This document shows, one piece after another, positions 1-8,120 of a stretch of DNA of 38,373 nucleotides (position 1 is the first letter of the stretch; each line of letters starts with the position of its first letter). Both the position numbers and the translations under genes were made by a program. This DNA is from JAPLDA01 sp043783155 (GTDB lineage Bacteria; Bacteroidota; Bacteroidia; AKYH767-A; 2013-40CM-41-45). The stretch covers positions 1-38,373 of the forward strand of contig JAYVZS010000028.1 of the NCBI GenBank assembly GCA_043783155.1, written 5' to 3'. The notes under the pieces were generated by a model. It searched no databases and was not told the DNA's origin. It saw only the letters and a program-made list of their open reading frames with translations.

Positions 1-700
1 GTTTTACTGCAGGTCCGCAGTAGCCTCCGTTTGTACTCTTGCCGTCGACCACCGGATAGGCAACAAAATTATCAATGTCCACACCGATGATACTTTGAAT
101 GGTATTGATCAGCGAGATGGCATCTCCGCCACCTTCTTTGGCGGCAACAGCAGGACGTGTGATGTCGGAAATATTCGGAGTCAATTTTACGATAACTGGA
201 ATTGTCGCGACTTCTTTCACCCAGCCCACAATTGTCTTCAACACTTTCGGTTCCTGTCCGACAGCACTTCCCATTCCGCGTTCACACATTCCATGCGGAC
301 AACCGAAATTTAATTCAACGCCGTCAGCTCCCGCGTTGGTAACATCTTTCATAATCTGGTGCCACTCTTCCCGAGTCTCCACCATGAGTGATGCAATGAC
401 AGCATGATCCGGAAAACGTTTTTTCACTTCTTCGATTTCACGCAGGTTATCACGCAACGGACGATCGGTGATCAGTTCGATGTTATTGAAACCCATCATG
501 CGAGTGTCACGGTAATTCAGCGAACCGTAACGCGATGATACATTCACAACGGGAACGCCTAATGTTTTCCATACAGCTCCGCCCCAACCCGCATCAAATG
601 CTTTCATGATCTGGTAGCCACTGTTAGTTGGAGGCGCTGACGCTAACCAAAAAGGGTTAGGAGATTTTATTCCTGCGAAATTAGTTTGAAGATTTGCCAT
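1..700 (-). CDS. preA: NAD-dependent dihydropyrimidine dehydrogenase, subunit PreA (3' part missing)
   Basis: The 5' 233 codons are present; the gene runs off the left edge. PreA is the FMN-binding catalytic half of bacterial dihydropyrimidine dehydrogenase, which with PreT reduces uracil and thymine to the 5,6-dihydro forms. The visible part is the dihydroorotate-dehydrogenase-like TIM barrel: an N-terminal NPFWLASAPP strand and, at about residues 128-145, the VELNFGCPHG loop whose Asn131 and Cys134 correspond to the substrate Asn and catalytic Cys of mammalian DPD (N668/C671). KLTPNISD and the SINTI-like segment of the flavin site follow. The Fe-S cluster domain expected at the C-terminus would lie outside the window. 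The start codon at 698-700 gives the usual family N-terminus. It is the last visible gene of the pyrimidine cluster, 41 bp after preT. Confidence 0.95.
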   Translation of the reverse strand, partial: MANLQTNFAGIKSPNPFWLASAPPTNSGYQIMKAFDAGWGGAVWKTLGVPVVNVSSRYGSLNYRDTRMMGFNNIELITDRPLRDNLREIEEVKKRFPDHAVIASLMVETREEWHQIMKDVTNAGADGVELNFGCPHGMCERGMGSAVGQEPKVLKTIVGWVKEVATIPVIVKLTPNISDITRPAVAAKEGGGDAISLINTIQSIIGVDIDNFVAYPVVDGKSTNGGYCGPAVK

Positions 701-741
701 TGAATAGATTTGAGATATGAGATGTGAGACAAATTCAGAAT
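701..741. repeat. Spacer of quasi-periodic words between preT and preA
   Basis: The 41-bp spacer consists of overlapping GATTTGAGATATGAGATGTGAGA-like words with a period near 7 (GATTTGA / GATATGA / GATGTGA). It has no coding or promoter signal that I recognise. It resembles the short-word simple repeats in other spacers of this window. Confidence 0.5.
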
Positions 742-2064
742 TCAGGATTTCAAATATTCCTTAATTCCCCAAGCAGCTTTTTTACCGTTGGCCACGGCAT
801 TCACTACTTCTTCTCCGCCACTAACGGCATCACCGGCAGCAAAATATTTTTTATTGGTGGTCTGAAATTTTTCATTGACAGCTATTTTTCCTTTGTCATC
901 CAGTTTTAGTCCGGCAATCGTGCTTAATAAACCTGTCTGTTTTGATTGACCGGTTGCTTTAATTACCCAATCACATTCTTCGACAAACTCAGTGTTGTCT
1001 ATTGTTTGCGGTTTACCGTTTACGGTTTCAGTACGAATAAATTTAACTCCATTCACTTTTCCGTTTCCGGTAATTTCAACAGGAGAAACATTGAACAGCC
1101 CCTTTACACCGACTCCTTTTGCAAGATCATATTCAAAATCGTATGCCGGCATTTCTTCTTTGCTTCTGCGATACGCGAGAATAACTTTTTCGGCTCCCAT
1201 ACGAGCACTTTCAGAAGCAGCATCCATGGCGGTATTGCCTCCACCCAACACAATTACTTTTTTGGGGACAGAAGTTTTGTGATGATTCATTCTCAGTTTT
1301 TCTACAAACTCCGTGGCGCCAAAAACATTTTCAAGTTCCTCTCCTTTTATTTTTAACTCAGCTGTTTTACCAAGTCCGACACCAATAAAAATCGCATCAT
1401 ATTTTTTCTCAAGATTTTCAAGCTCTTCTTTTGTTGAAATTTTCTTACCGTATTGAACCTTGTATCCGAATTGTTTTTCGAGATAACTCATCTCGTCCAA
1501 CGCTTCTTCGTTAGTGATTTTATAGGGAGCGACTCCATATACAGTAAGTCCGGAAGGTTTTTCTTTTGCTTCGCAGACATCCACCTCAAATCCGATCATG
1601 CACAATTCGCAGGCACAGGAAATTCCCGCAGGGCCTGCGCCAATGACGGCCACTTTTTTGCCATTTGATTTGCCGGTGATAAAAAGTTTTTTGCCTGATG
1701 AAATCGCTTTTCCTGTTGCGAAACTTTGCAGCCGCCCGATCTCAATCGGCTTTACATCCTGGTGGTTGTAAACACATGCACCTTCACATAACACTTCTGT
1801 TGGACACACTTTGCCACAGGCGTAACCGAAATAGTTGGAATCATAAATTGTTTTCGCGGCGCCGATGGAATTCTGCGCACCAATCTGCCGGATGAAAAGA
1901 GGAATATCAATCCCGGTCGGACAGGCATTTACGCAAGGTGCGTCATAACAAAACAAACAGCGCGAACTTTCATAGTACGCCTGCGTGTCTGTCATCAATG
2001 GTTTTATCTGCGCGAAGTTTTCTTCGAACTCTTTTTCGGTGGTTGGTTTTTTGTATTCTGCCAT
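742..2064 (-). CDS. preT: NAD-dependent dihydropyrimidine dehydrogenase, subunit PreT
   Basis: PreT is the electron-input subunit: it takes electrons from NAD(P)H via FAD and Fe-S clusters and passes them to PreA for reduction of uracil/thymine. At 440 residues it has the expected length of a glutamate-synthase-small-subunit-like protein. An N-terminal Fe-S region has cysteines at 36, 39, 44, 48 and 83, 87, 93, 97. The FAD Rossmann motif IGAGPAG is at about 141-147, the NAD(P) motif LGGGNTAMDAA at about 272-282, and the C-terminal FAD motif AAGDAVSGG closes the fold. It is followed by preA in the same direction. Its leader contains a 27-nt element shared with the cytosine deaminase gene. Role from family knowledge; both redox motifs are visible. 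Confidence 0.95.
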   Translation of the reverse strand: MAEYKKPTTEKEFEENFAQIKPLMTDTQAYYESSRCLFCYDAPCVNACPTGIDIPLFIRQIGAQNSIGAAKTIYDSNYFGYACGKVCPTEVLCEGACVYNHQDVKPIEIGRLQSFATGKAISSGKKLFITGKSNGKKVAVIGAGPAGISCACELCMIGFEVDVCEAKEKPSGLTVYGVAPYKITNEEALDEMSYLEKQFGYKVQYGKKISTKEELENLEKKYDAIFIGVGLGKTAELKIKGEELENVFGATEFVEKLRMNHHKTSVPKKVIVLGGGNTAMDAASESARMGAEKVILAYRRSKEEMPAYDFEYDLAKGVGVKGLFNVSPVEITGNGKVNGVKFIRTETVNGKPQTIDNTEFVEECDWVIKATGQSKQTGLLSTIAGLKLDDKGKIAVNEKFQTTNKKYFAAGDAVSGGEEVVNAVANGKKAAWGIKEYLKS

Positions 2065-2070
2065 TTTGAA

Positions 2071-2097
2071 AAGTGACTATGTGACGAAGTGTTTAAG
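2071..2097 (-). repeat. 27-nt leader element shared with the cytosine deaminase gene
   Basis: This 27-nt stretch matches 12589-12615 at 23 of 27 positions. Both copies end 6-7 nt before a start codon on the minus strand (preT here, cytosine deaminase there). A 10-nt part (AGTGTTTAAG on the plus strand) also recurs at 4550-4559 before dihydropyrimidinase. It could be a regulatory element or a dispersed spacer repeat. Confidence 0.5.
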
Positions 2098-2145
2098 GAA
2101 CTAAGTGTTTGAGTGTATATGTATTTATGTAACTTAGTAGGTTAC

Positions 2146-2200
2146 ACTGCTACTGCTACTGCTACTGCTACTGCCTACTGTTTACTGTTTACTGCCACTA
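2146..2200. repeat. Hexanucleotide tandem repeat
   Basis: Four copies of ACTGCT are followed by ACTGCC and then by TACTGTT words. The tract directly follows the stop codon of the beta-ureidopropionase gene and fills most of the 137-bp spacer before preT together with the 27-nt element. Copy number could vary between strains. Confidence 0.8.
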
Positions 2201-2201
2201 A

Positions 2202-3068
2202 TTACAACTCCACCAGTTTACCATACGTTTCCGGTCTGCGGTCGCGGAAAAATTGCCACACAGAACGGACTTCTTCGATCATATCCAGATCAAATTCCGC
2301 AATCAGCAATTCATCTTTATCTTCTGATGCCTGCGCGAAAATTTGTCCGCGAGGATCAACGAAATACGAGGAACCATAGAACTTACCAAGATTCCACGGC
2401 TTCTCTTCACCTACACGATTGATGCATCCCATAAAATAACCATTGGCGGCTGCATGCGCAGGTTGTTCGAGTTTCCATAAATATTGTGACAAACCCGCAA
2501 CCGTTGCGGAAGGATTGTAAACAATTTCAGCACCGTTCAAACCGAGACATCTTGCTCCATCAGGAAAATGACGATCATAACAAATGTAGACTCCGATTTT
2601 AGCATAACGAGTCTGGAATACAGGATAGCCAAGGTTTCCCGGTTTGAAGAAAAATTTTTCCCAGAAACCGGATGTATGAGGAATGTGATTCTTGCGGTAT
2701 TTGCCAAGATATTTTCCATCAGCATCAATTACCGCGGCTGTGTTGTACAATACACCGGCCTGTTCCTTTTCATAAATCGGAACAACAATGACCATGTTGT
2801 ATTTCTTTGCGTAGGTAGCCATCAGGTCTGTCGTTGGACCAGGCACAGTCTCGGCACTTTCATACCATTTTTTATCCTGGCCGGGACAGAAATAAGGAGT
2901 ATTAAAAATTTCCTGCAGGCATAAAATCTGAACACCTTTTTTTCCTGCTTCTTCGATAAGAGGAATATGTTTCGCGACCATCGCATCCACAATTTCCTTA
3001 ATCGTTCCTTCGCCTTCCGTTTTCGGAAGCGACATCTGAATTAAACCTGATTTAATTATTCTTGACAT
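2202..3068 (-). CDS. Beta-ureidopropionase-type nitrilase-superfamily amidohydrolase
   Basis: This 288-residue cytoplasmic carbon-nitrogen hydrolase is predicted to cleave N-carbamoyl-beta-alanine (or the beta-aminoisobutyrate analogue) to the beta-amino acid, CO2 and ammonia, the third step of reductive pyrimidine degradation. The nitrilase triad is visible: Glu53 in LQEIF, Lys126 in YRKNHIP and Cys163 in YICYDRHFP. The HTSGFWEKFFFKPG segment is typical of N-carbamoyl amidohydrolases. Length fits the family. It is 35 bp downstream of dihydropyrimidinase, which makes its substrate. N-carbamoylputrescine amidase is the main alternative from sequence alone, but the operon context favours the pyrimidine role. 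Confidence 0.9.
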   Translation of the reverse strand: MSRIIKSGLIQMSLPKTEGEGTIKEIVDAMVAKHIPLIEEAGKKGVQILCLQEIFNTPYFCPGQDKKWYESAETVPGPTTDLMATYAKKYNMVIVVPIYEKEQAGVLYNTAAVIDADGKYLGKYRKNHIPHTSGFWEKFFFKPGNLGYPVFQTRYAKIGVYICYDRHFPDGARCLGLNGAEIVYNPSATVAGLSQYLWKLEQPAHAAANGYFMGCINRVGEEKPWNLGKFYGSSYFVDPRGQIFAQASEDKDELLIAEFDLDMIEEVRSVWQFFRDRRPETYGKLVEL

Positions 3069-3103
3069 ATATTTTGAGTTATAAATTATTCCAGCAATTC
3101 TTT

Positions 3104-4543
3104 CTATATAATTCCATTTACTTTATTTCTCTTCACAAACTGACCGTATCCTTTTTTGATCTTGACATCTCCATTGTCCACTGCAACTTGTCCCCGAAGA
3201 ATGGTTGTTTTACATTTTCCGGTTAGTTGCAATCCTTCGTAACCACTGTAATCCACATTCATGTGATGTGTTTTTGCGGAGAGTGTATGTTTTTCATTCG
3301 GATCGAAGATAACTAAATCGGCATCGCTGCCAACAGCAACACAACCTTTCTTCGGAAACATACCGAAAATTCTCGCGGCATTCGTTGACGTTACTTCCAC
3401 AAATTTGTTCAAAGAAATCTTTCCCTTTCCAACTCCTTCACTGAACAACAATTCCATCCTGTTTTCAATGGCGGGATGACCGTTCGGAATTTTAGAAAAA
3501 TCCTTTTCACCCATTAATTTTTGCTTCCACATAAACGGGCAATGGTCGGTTGCAACGACCTGCACAGTTCCCTGATTAATACCGGCCCACAGAGTTGCCT
3601 GGTCTTTCTTCTCTCTCAACGGCGGACTCATCACCCATTTCGCTCCTTCAAAATCCTTTTCATACAACGAAGCATCGAGAATCAAATACTGAATACAAGT
3701 TTCAGCATATACTTTTTGATTTCTTTTTTCAACGTCACGAATATGATTGAGTGCGCCTTCGCACGTCATGTGTACGACATACGCCGGACAACCGGTATAG
3801 TGGGCCATATCGGCAAAGCGCCCTGTCGCTTCGGCTTCCGTAATTTCAGGTTGAGATAAATAATGATACAGTGGAGAAAACTTTCCCTCACCTCTGTGTT
3901 TGGCAATTAAGAAATCAATCATATCTCCGTTCGTCGCGTGAACGGTAACCATTCCTCCGCATTGTTTCACTTCATTCATCAAACCAACCATCTGCCGGTC
4001 GTCAATCATCAACGCACCTTTGTAAGCCATAAATGTTTTAAAAGAGGTGATGCCTTCTTGCTCAATCATTTCTTTCACTTCCTTTTTAGTTTCTTCATTG
4101 AAATCAGTAACAGCCATGTGAAAAGAATAATCGCCGAAACAATTTCCGTTACTTCTTCCCTGCCATTGTTCCAATGCATGACGAAGCGATTTGCCTTGAG
4201 TCTGTAAAATAAAATCGATTACCATGGTGGTCCCGCCGTGCAATGCAGCGCGTGTTCCGGTTTCATAGTTATCACTGGAGAATGTTCCCATGAAAGGCAT
4301 GTCGAGATGCACATGAGGATCGATTCCCCCGGGAAAAATTAATTTTTCTTTTGCATCAATTATCTGTATAGGCGCAACATCTTGCGCCTGTTGAGACGCA
4401 AAATATTGCGGTTGAGACGCAAAATATTGCGTCTCTCCAAGATTTTTCCCGATAGCAGAAATTTTTTCCCCTTCGATAAAAATATCCGCAACATAATCTT
4501 CGGATGCAGTAATGATTCTTCCGTTCTTTATGAGTAGTGACAT
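3104..4543 (-). CDS. hydA: Dihydropyrimidinase (D-hydantoinase family)
   Basis: This cytoplasmic binuclear-metal amidohydrolase opens dihydrouracil/dihydrothymine to the N-carbamoyl-beta-amino acid. In its 479 residues the metal-binding HVH (His77, His79) lies in PGGIDPHVHLDMPF. The carboxylated lysine is Lys169 in SFKTFMAYK, with Tyr174 as the substrate tyrosine. Later metal ligands lie in VHATNGD, VVHMTCEGAL and VVATDHCPF. Oddity: residues about 37-60 form an extra segment between the first beta strands and the catalytic HVH. It contains the tandem heptapeptide QYFASQP/QYFASQQ and is encoded by palindromic repeats (4371-4435). Relatives normally go almost directly from the GKNL-type turn to VIDA. 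It is 18 bp downstream of the transporter gene. Confidence 0.95.
   Translation of the reverse strand: MSLLIKNGRIITASEDYVADIFIEGEKISAIGKNLGETQYFASQPQYFASQQAQDVAPIQIIDAKEKLIFPGGIDPHVHLDMPFMGTFSSDNYETGTRAALHGGTTMVIDFILQTQGKSLRHALEQWQGRSNGNCFGDYSFHMAVTDFNEETKKEVKEMIEQEGITSFKTFMAYKGALMIDDRQMVGLMNEVKQCGGMVTVHATNGDMIDFLIAKHRGEGKFSPLYHYLSQPEITEAEATGRFADMAHYTGCPAYVVHMTCEGALNHIRDVEKRNQKVYAETCIQYLILDASLYEKDFEGAKWVMSPPLREKKDQATLWAGINQGTVQVVATDHCPFMWKQKLMGEKDFSKIPNGHPAIENRMELLFSEGVGKGKISLNKFVEVTSTNAARIFGMFPKKGCVAVGSDADLVIFDPNEKHTLSAKTHHMNVDYSGYEGLQLTGKCKTTILRGQVAVDNGDVKIKKGYGQFVKRNKVNGII
4371..4435 (-). repeat. Cluster of three palindromic elements inside the dihydropyrimidinase gene
   Basis: Three copies of a short palindrome lie within the coding region. 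4371-4388 is a perfect hairpin with 7-bp arms (GGCGCAA/TTGCGCC). 4393-4410 is a copy with one truncated arm. 4414-4435 is a perfect 9-4-9 hairpin (GAGACGCAA/TTGCGTCTC). The last two are part of a 20-bp direct repeat with a 21-bp offset (4391-4410 and 4412-4431). All keep the same codon phase, so they add residues without shifting the frame. The A:T pair of the long copy is a G:C pair in the first copy, a compensatory change. Confidence 0.85.
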
Positions 4544-4561
4544 TAAATGAGTGTTTAAGTT

Positions 4562-6040
4562 TTAAAGAGACACAACATTTTGCGTCTGTACGAATTTTTT
4601 TTTCATGCTAAGATAATAAACAAAGAATGAAACAGTGAAGCCGACAAACCAGGCGTAATTATAAAGATGTGCAATCCATGGATAAACAGTTCCGGCATCC
4701 ATCACTTTGATGGTCGTTAGAAAACCCGGAACATTCGGAAGTATGCCGCACAAAAGGGCAACAATAGCCACGTTGTTGAATCCATTTTGAAATAAATATT
4801 GTCCGGAAGTGGAATACAAATCATTCAATTCCAGTTTTTGTTTTCTGATGAAGTAATAATCGGCAATCATAATTCCGCCGACCGGACCTAATAAACTTGA
4901 GTATGCAATTAACCAGGTAAAAATGTATCCGCTTGGATCAGCGATTAGTTTCCATGGAAAAATTAATATGCCGATGATACCTGTGATGTACCCGCCGGTT
5001 TTAAAATTTATTTTAGACGGAGAAAGATTTGAAAAGTCATTCGCCGGACTTACAATATTCGCCGCGATGTTAGTCGCCAGAGTTGAAACAGTCACACAAA
5101 TCATGGCAACACTCACTAAAAATTTACTTTCAAATTTTCCGGCAAGTACCAACGGATCCCAGATGGTTTGTCCATAGATAATAAATGTTGCTGATGTCAC
5201 CACGACACCGATAAATGAAAACAAGGTCATTGAAGACGGAAGTCCGATGGATTGTCCCATAATTTGAGCACGCTGACTTTTTGCATAGCGCGTAAAGTCG
5301 GGAATGTTGAGCGACAACGTTGCCCAGAAACCAACCATGCCTGTTAACCCCGGAAAAAAATAATTCCAGAAGTCGGAGTTGGTGGCGAACTTTGAAGGCT
5401 GAGAAAGAATGGGACCAAGACCATGTCCTGCAGAGATTGCCCAAAACAAAAGTGCCAATGCAGCAACAGGAAGAAAAAATGCTTTGAAGACTAATAATTT
5501 TTTTATGCTTTCCACACCGAGATAAACGACATACATATTCAGCAGCCAGAATAAAAAAAATGTAATCGCGGGACCGGTCTTCAATCCGAACGATTCGGGA
5601 AAAATCTGGGGCAAAGTTTCCAATGTCGGAAACCATATCTTAAACATCAGGTAAATCGCGAATCCACCAATCCATGTCTGGATACCAAACCAACCGCAGG
5701 CAACGATCGCACGAAGCATGGCGGGAATGTTCGCGCCACGCACACCGAAACTTGCTCGTGCAAAAACAGGAAACGGAATTCCGTATTTCGCTCCCGCATG
5801 TCCGTTTAAGATCATGGGAATTAAAACAACTGTGTTGCCGATAAAAATGGTGATGATGGCTTCCCACCAATTCATGCCTCCTTCAATTAATGAACTTGCC
5901 AGCATGTAAGTCGGAATGCATAAACTCATGCTAATCCAGAGCGCGGCATAGTTCCACGTATTCCACGTCCGTTTTTCCGGGGGAACAGGTGCGAGGTCTT
6001 CGCTGTAAAGCGAGGAAGAACTATTTGAGAGGTCAACCAT
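4562..6040 (-). CDS. NCS1-family nucleobase:cation symporter
   Basis: This polytopic inner-membrane protein of 492 residues has about twelve hydrophobic segments. The NCS1 signature is clear: an N-terminal ...LAPVPPEKRTW..WNYAALW, then GMNWWEAI, AKYGIPFPVFARASFGVRGAN and CGWFGIQTWIGG. NCS1 proteins (Mhp1, CodB, PucI) take up hydantoins, cytosine, uracil or allantoin with a cation. The position between dihydropyrimidinase and an ORF6N gene argues for uracil/thymine or a dihydropyrimidine, but substrate residues cannot be assigned here. The extreme C-terminus (TQNVVSL) is encoded by another copy of the palindromic repeat found in the adjacent dihydropyrimidinase gene. Confidence 0.93.
   Translation of the reverse strand: MVDLSNSSSSLYSEDLAPVPPEKRTWNTWNYAALWISMSLCIPTYMLASSLIEGGMNWWEAIITIFIGNTVVLIPMILNGHAGAKYGIPFPVFARASFGVRGANIPAMLRAIVACGWFGIQTWIGGFAIYLMFKIWFPTLETLPQIFPESFGLKTGPAITFFLFWLLNMYVVYLGVESIKKLLVFKAFFLPVAALALLFWAISAGHGLGPILSQPSKFATNSDFWNYFFPGLTGMVGFWATLSLNIPDFTRYAKSQRAQIMGQSIGLPSSMTLFSFIGVVVTSATFIIYGQTIWDPLVLAGKFESKFLVSVAMICVTVSTLATNIAANIVSPANDFSNLSPSKINFKTGGYITGIIGILIFPWKLIADPSGYIFTWLIAYSSLLGPVGGIMIADYYFIRKQKLELNDLYSTSGQYLFQNGFNNVAIVALLCGILPNVPGFLTTIKVMDAGTVYPWIAHLYNYAWFVGFTVSFFVYYLSMKKKFVQTQNVVSL
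4567..4588 (-). repeat. Palindromic element forming the transporter's C-terminal codons
   Basis: A 9-4-9 palindrome (GAGACACAA/TTGCGTCTG) lies about 130 bp from the cluster inside dihydropyrimidinase and is clearly of the same family. It is read in the same codon phase (ACG CAA ... GTG TCT) and ends just before the TAA stop. One pair is a G-U wobble in RNA and the outermost pair is lost. Confidence 0.75.
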
Positions 6041-6045
6041 CTTTT

Positions 6046-6080
6046 AGAATTGGAGAAGCCCAATTGGCGCCTCCAATTTA
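6046..6080. other. Inverted repeat between the ORF6N and transporter genes
   Basis: AATTGGAG and CTCCAATT form 8-bp arms around a 19-nt centre that itself contains TTGGCGCC-type self-complementarity. It fills the 60-bp gap after the ORF6N stop. No U-tract follows, so a terminator is not convincing; an RNA-processing or regulatory hairpin is possible. Confidence 0.4.
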
Positions 6081-6100
6081 ATAATAATATTTTTTCAAAC

Positions 6101-6616
6101 TCACGATTTGAATCCGATTCGCTTTCTGGAGGGCGTCGGTGAATTCAACAATTGCTTTAATGCACGAAATATAAGTTGAATATCCTCATCATTTTTATTT
6201 ACTTTCTTTTCAAGCTGATCAAGCTTTGATAAAATATCTTTATGAGTTGACAAGATTTCTCTCATCTTCGTAAAGATGCGGATGATTCGGATATTAACTT
6301 CAATCGCTTGCTTGCTATTGAGGACACTTGAAAGCATGGCTACGCCTTGTTCTGTGAACGCCATCGGCGAATACCTGTCTCCTCCCCAACTTGAGGTCAC
6401 AATTTGTGACCTCAAGTTTTTATGTTCTTCCAAATCCAATTCGAACATAAAATCTTCCGGGAACCTTTCAGTGTTTCTTTTGACCGCTTGTTTTAGAACC
6501 TTTGTTTCAACACCATACAATTCCGCAAGGTCACGATCGAGCATTACTTTCATTCCTCGAATAAGATAAATTTTGTTGACGATAAGTTCGTCGGTCATTG
6601 TAAGAGTTTTGTTCAT
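6101..6616 (-). CDS. ORF6N-domain protein
   Basis: This 171-residue predicted DNA-binding protein belongs to the ORF6N family, related to KilA-N/Bro-N phage domains and common as dispersed paralogues in Bacteroidota. The domain spans about residues 10-110: IYLIRGMKVMLDRDLAELYGV, KRNTERFPEDFMFEL, then NLRSQIVTSSWGG and the family hallmark PMAFTEQGVAMLSSVL. A C-terminal helical segment (about 115-155) looks coiled-coil. The stretch coding for N67-W77 is a 31-bp perfect palindrome, and a 33-bp near-copy lies inverted upstream. It sits among pyrimidine genes in the same direction, so it may regulate them; no target is known. Met7 is an alternative start. Confidence 0.9.
   Translation of the reverse strand: MNKTLTMTDELIVNKIYLIRGMKVMLDRDLAELYGVETKVLKQAVKRNTERFPEDFMFELDLEEHKNLRSQIVTSSWGGDRYSPMAFTEQGVAMLSSVLNSKQAIEVNIRIIRIFTKMREILSTHKDILSKLDQLEKKVNKNDEDIQLIFRALKQLLNSPTPSRKRIGFKS
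6388..6418. promoter_or_regulatory. Perfect 15-1-15 palindrome inside the ORF6N gene
   Basis: The arms AACTTGAGGTCACAA and TTGTGACCTCAAGTT surround a single central base. On the minus strand it encodes the conserved NLRSQIVTSS motif. A 15-bp perfect dyad inside a protein motif is far beyond chance. The same sequence recurs upstream at 6665-6697, so it may be an operator, though a coding-only explanation is not excluded. Confidence 0.6.
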
Positions 6617-6664
6617 GGGAAAATAGTAAAATAAAGTTAAAAGGTTTTTTCATGTTCAAACTTC

Positions 6665-6697
6665 AAAAACCTAAGGTCACAAATTGTGACCTCAAGT
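6665..6697. promoter_or_regulatory. Upstream inverted near-copy of the ORF6N palindrome (candidate operator)
   Basis: Read on the plus strand this 33-bp stretch matches the minus-strand coding copy with two differences. It keeps a perfect core GGTCACAA-N-TTGTGACC (6675-6691). The two differences turn the leucine codon TTG into CTA, so the plus strand would still encode KNLRSQIVTSS. Its centre is 67 bp before the ORF6N start codon, in the 145-bp gap after the aminotransferase gene, a natural place for an autoregulatory operator. It could instead be a fragment of a second ORF6N gene. Confidence 0.55.
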
Positions 6698-6761
6698 GCA
6701 AGGAACTTCCTAAACGGAAAGTTCCATTTACTTTCTTTCAATTACCGCAAAACGCCATACC

Positions 6762-8120
6762 TTAATTACAATACTCGTCAGCGATTGCTATCCCTTTCGA
6801 AATAATTTCCAATCCTTCTTCCACCTGTTCTTTTGTAATACAAAGCGGTGGCGCTATAAAAATATAATTCCAGCGAACGAATGTATACATGCCCAGCTCC
6901 TTGATTTTCGCAGCCACCTTATTCATCACTTCCATTTCATTGGGCTTCGCGTTGAAAGGAGCCATCGGTTCTTTCGTCTTCCTGTTCTTCACCAGTTCAA
7001 TACAACCAAGCAAACCAGTTGTTCTGAAATCACCGATGCTCGGATGTTTTTGTTTCATTTCTTCCACCCGCTTCTCGATATACTTTCCCATCGAGGCGGC
7101 ATTCTCAATCATCTTTTCATCCTCGTAAATTTTCAACACTTCCACTCCGGCAGCACAACTTACAGGATGCGCGGAATATGTTAAACCGATCATCATCGGG
7201 ATATCATTAAAGTGATTCGCGATTTTATCAGACACAATCAACGCACCCAATGGAAGATAGCCCGCCGTAATTCCTTTCGCAGTCGCAATCATATCCGGAA
7301 CAACTCCGTGCACATCCACACCAAACCATTTTCCTGTCCGACCAAAACCACTCATCACTTCATCTGCGATTAAAAGAATATTATACTTGTCGCACAACGC
7401 TCTTACTTTTTTTAAATAGTCGGGCGGATATTTGATGCATCCTGAAGAACCACTTTCACCTTCCATTAAAATCGCCGCAATATTATCAGGACCTTCAAAT
7501 TCAATCACTCTTTCAATATGACTCACGCATTCACGGCTGCAGGAACTTATTTCTTTTCCCCACGGACAACGATAACAATATGGATCTTCCACATGTACCA
7601 CATTCGGCATTTGCTGTGAGTCAGAAGCTAATTTACGCGGATCACCGCCAGCCGTCATCGCACCATACGATGCTCCGTGAAAAGCGCGATAGCGTGCAAT
7701 GATTTTATGTTTGCCGGTATATAACCGGGCAAGTTTTATTGCATTGTCGATGGACGTAGCGCCACAAACTGTAAATAAAGTCTTGGTAAGATTGCCGGGA
7801 GAAATCTCCGCTAATTTTTTTCCCAAAGCACCGCGCGCTTCTGTCACACAACTTGGAGTAACGTAACTGATCTGCTGCATCTGCTCGACAACCGCTTTTG
7901 TGACGCGCTGATTGCCATGGCCGATGTTGACATTCATTAAGCCGGAAGAAAAATCAATGTATCGCTTGCCATCGTAATCGTAAAGATAAACACCTTCACC
8001 ATATTTGATCGCAAGCGGAGATATTCCCTTTTGCTTGCTCCATGAGAAGAGTGTATAATCGAGATTGTCTTTTAGTATTTCTTCTTTCTTATTTACTATT
8101 ACGGGTTCCATATTTTCCAT
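6762..8120 (-). CDS. Class III omega-amino acid aminotransferase (beta-alanine/beta-aminoisobutyrate)
   Basis: This cytoplasmic PLP enzyme of 452 residues should transfer the amino group of beta-alanine or beta-aminoisobutyrate to pyruvate or 2-oxoglutarate, giving malonate or methylmalonate semialdehyde. Class III features are visible: FSSGLMNVNIGHGN, CGATSIDNAIKLAR, Asp253 in LLIADEVMSGFGRTG (pyridine-nitrogen contact) and the Schiff-base Lys282 in ATAKGITAGYLPLGA. A Cys-rich stretch at 182-198 (YCYRCP..SSCSREC) resembles that in many relatives. The gene is 30 bp downstream of the semialdehyde dehydrogenase that would use its product. Substrate is inferred from context; other omega-amino acids are possible. 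Met4 is an alternative start. Confidence 0.92.
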   Translation of the reverse strand: MENMEPVIVNKKEEILKDNLDYTLFSWSKQKGISPLAIKYGEGVYLYDYDGKRYIDFSSGLMNVNIGHGNQRVTKAVVEQMQQISYVTPSCVTEARGALGKKLAEISPGNLTKTLFTVCGATSIDNAIKLARLYTGKHKIIARYRAFHGASYGAMTAGGDPRKLASDSQQMPNVVHVEDPYCYRCPWGKEISSCSRECVSHIERVIEFEGPDNIAAILMEGESGSSGCIKYPPDYLKKVRALCDKYNILLIADEVMSGFGRTGKWFGVDVHGVVPDMIATAKGITAGYLPLGALIVSDKIANHFNDIPMMIGLTYSAHPVSCAAGVEVLKIYEDEKMIENAASMGKYIEKRVEEMKQKHPSIGDFRTTGLLGCIELVKNRKTKEPMAPFNAKPNEMEVMNKVAAKIKELGMYTFVRWNYIFIAPPLCITKEQVEEGLEIISKGIAIADEYCN

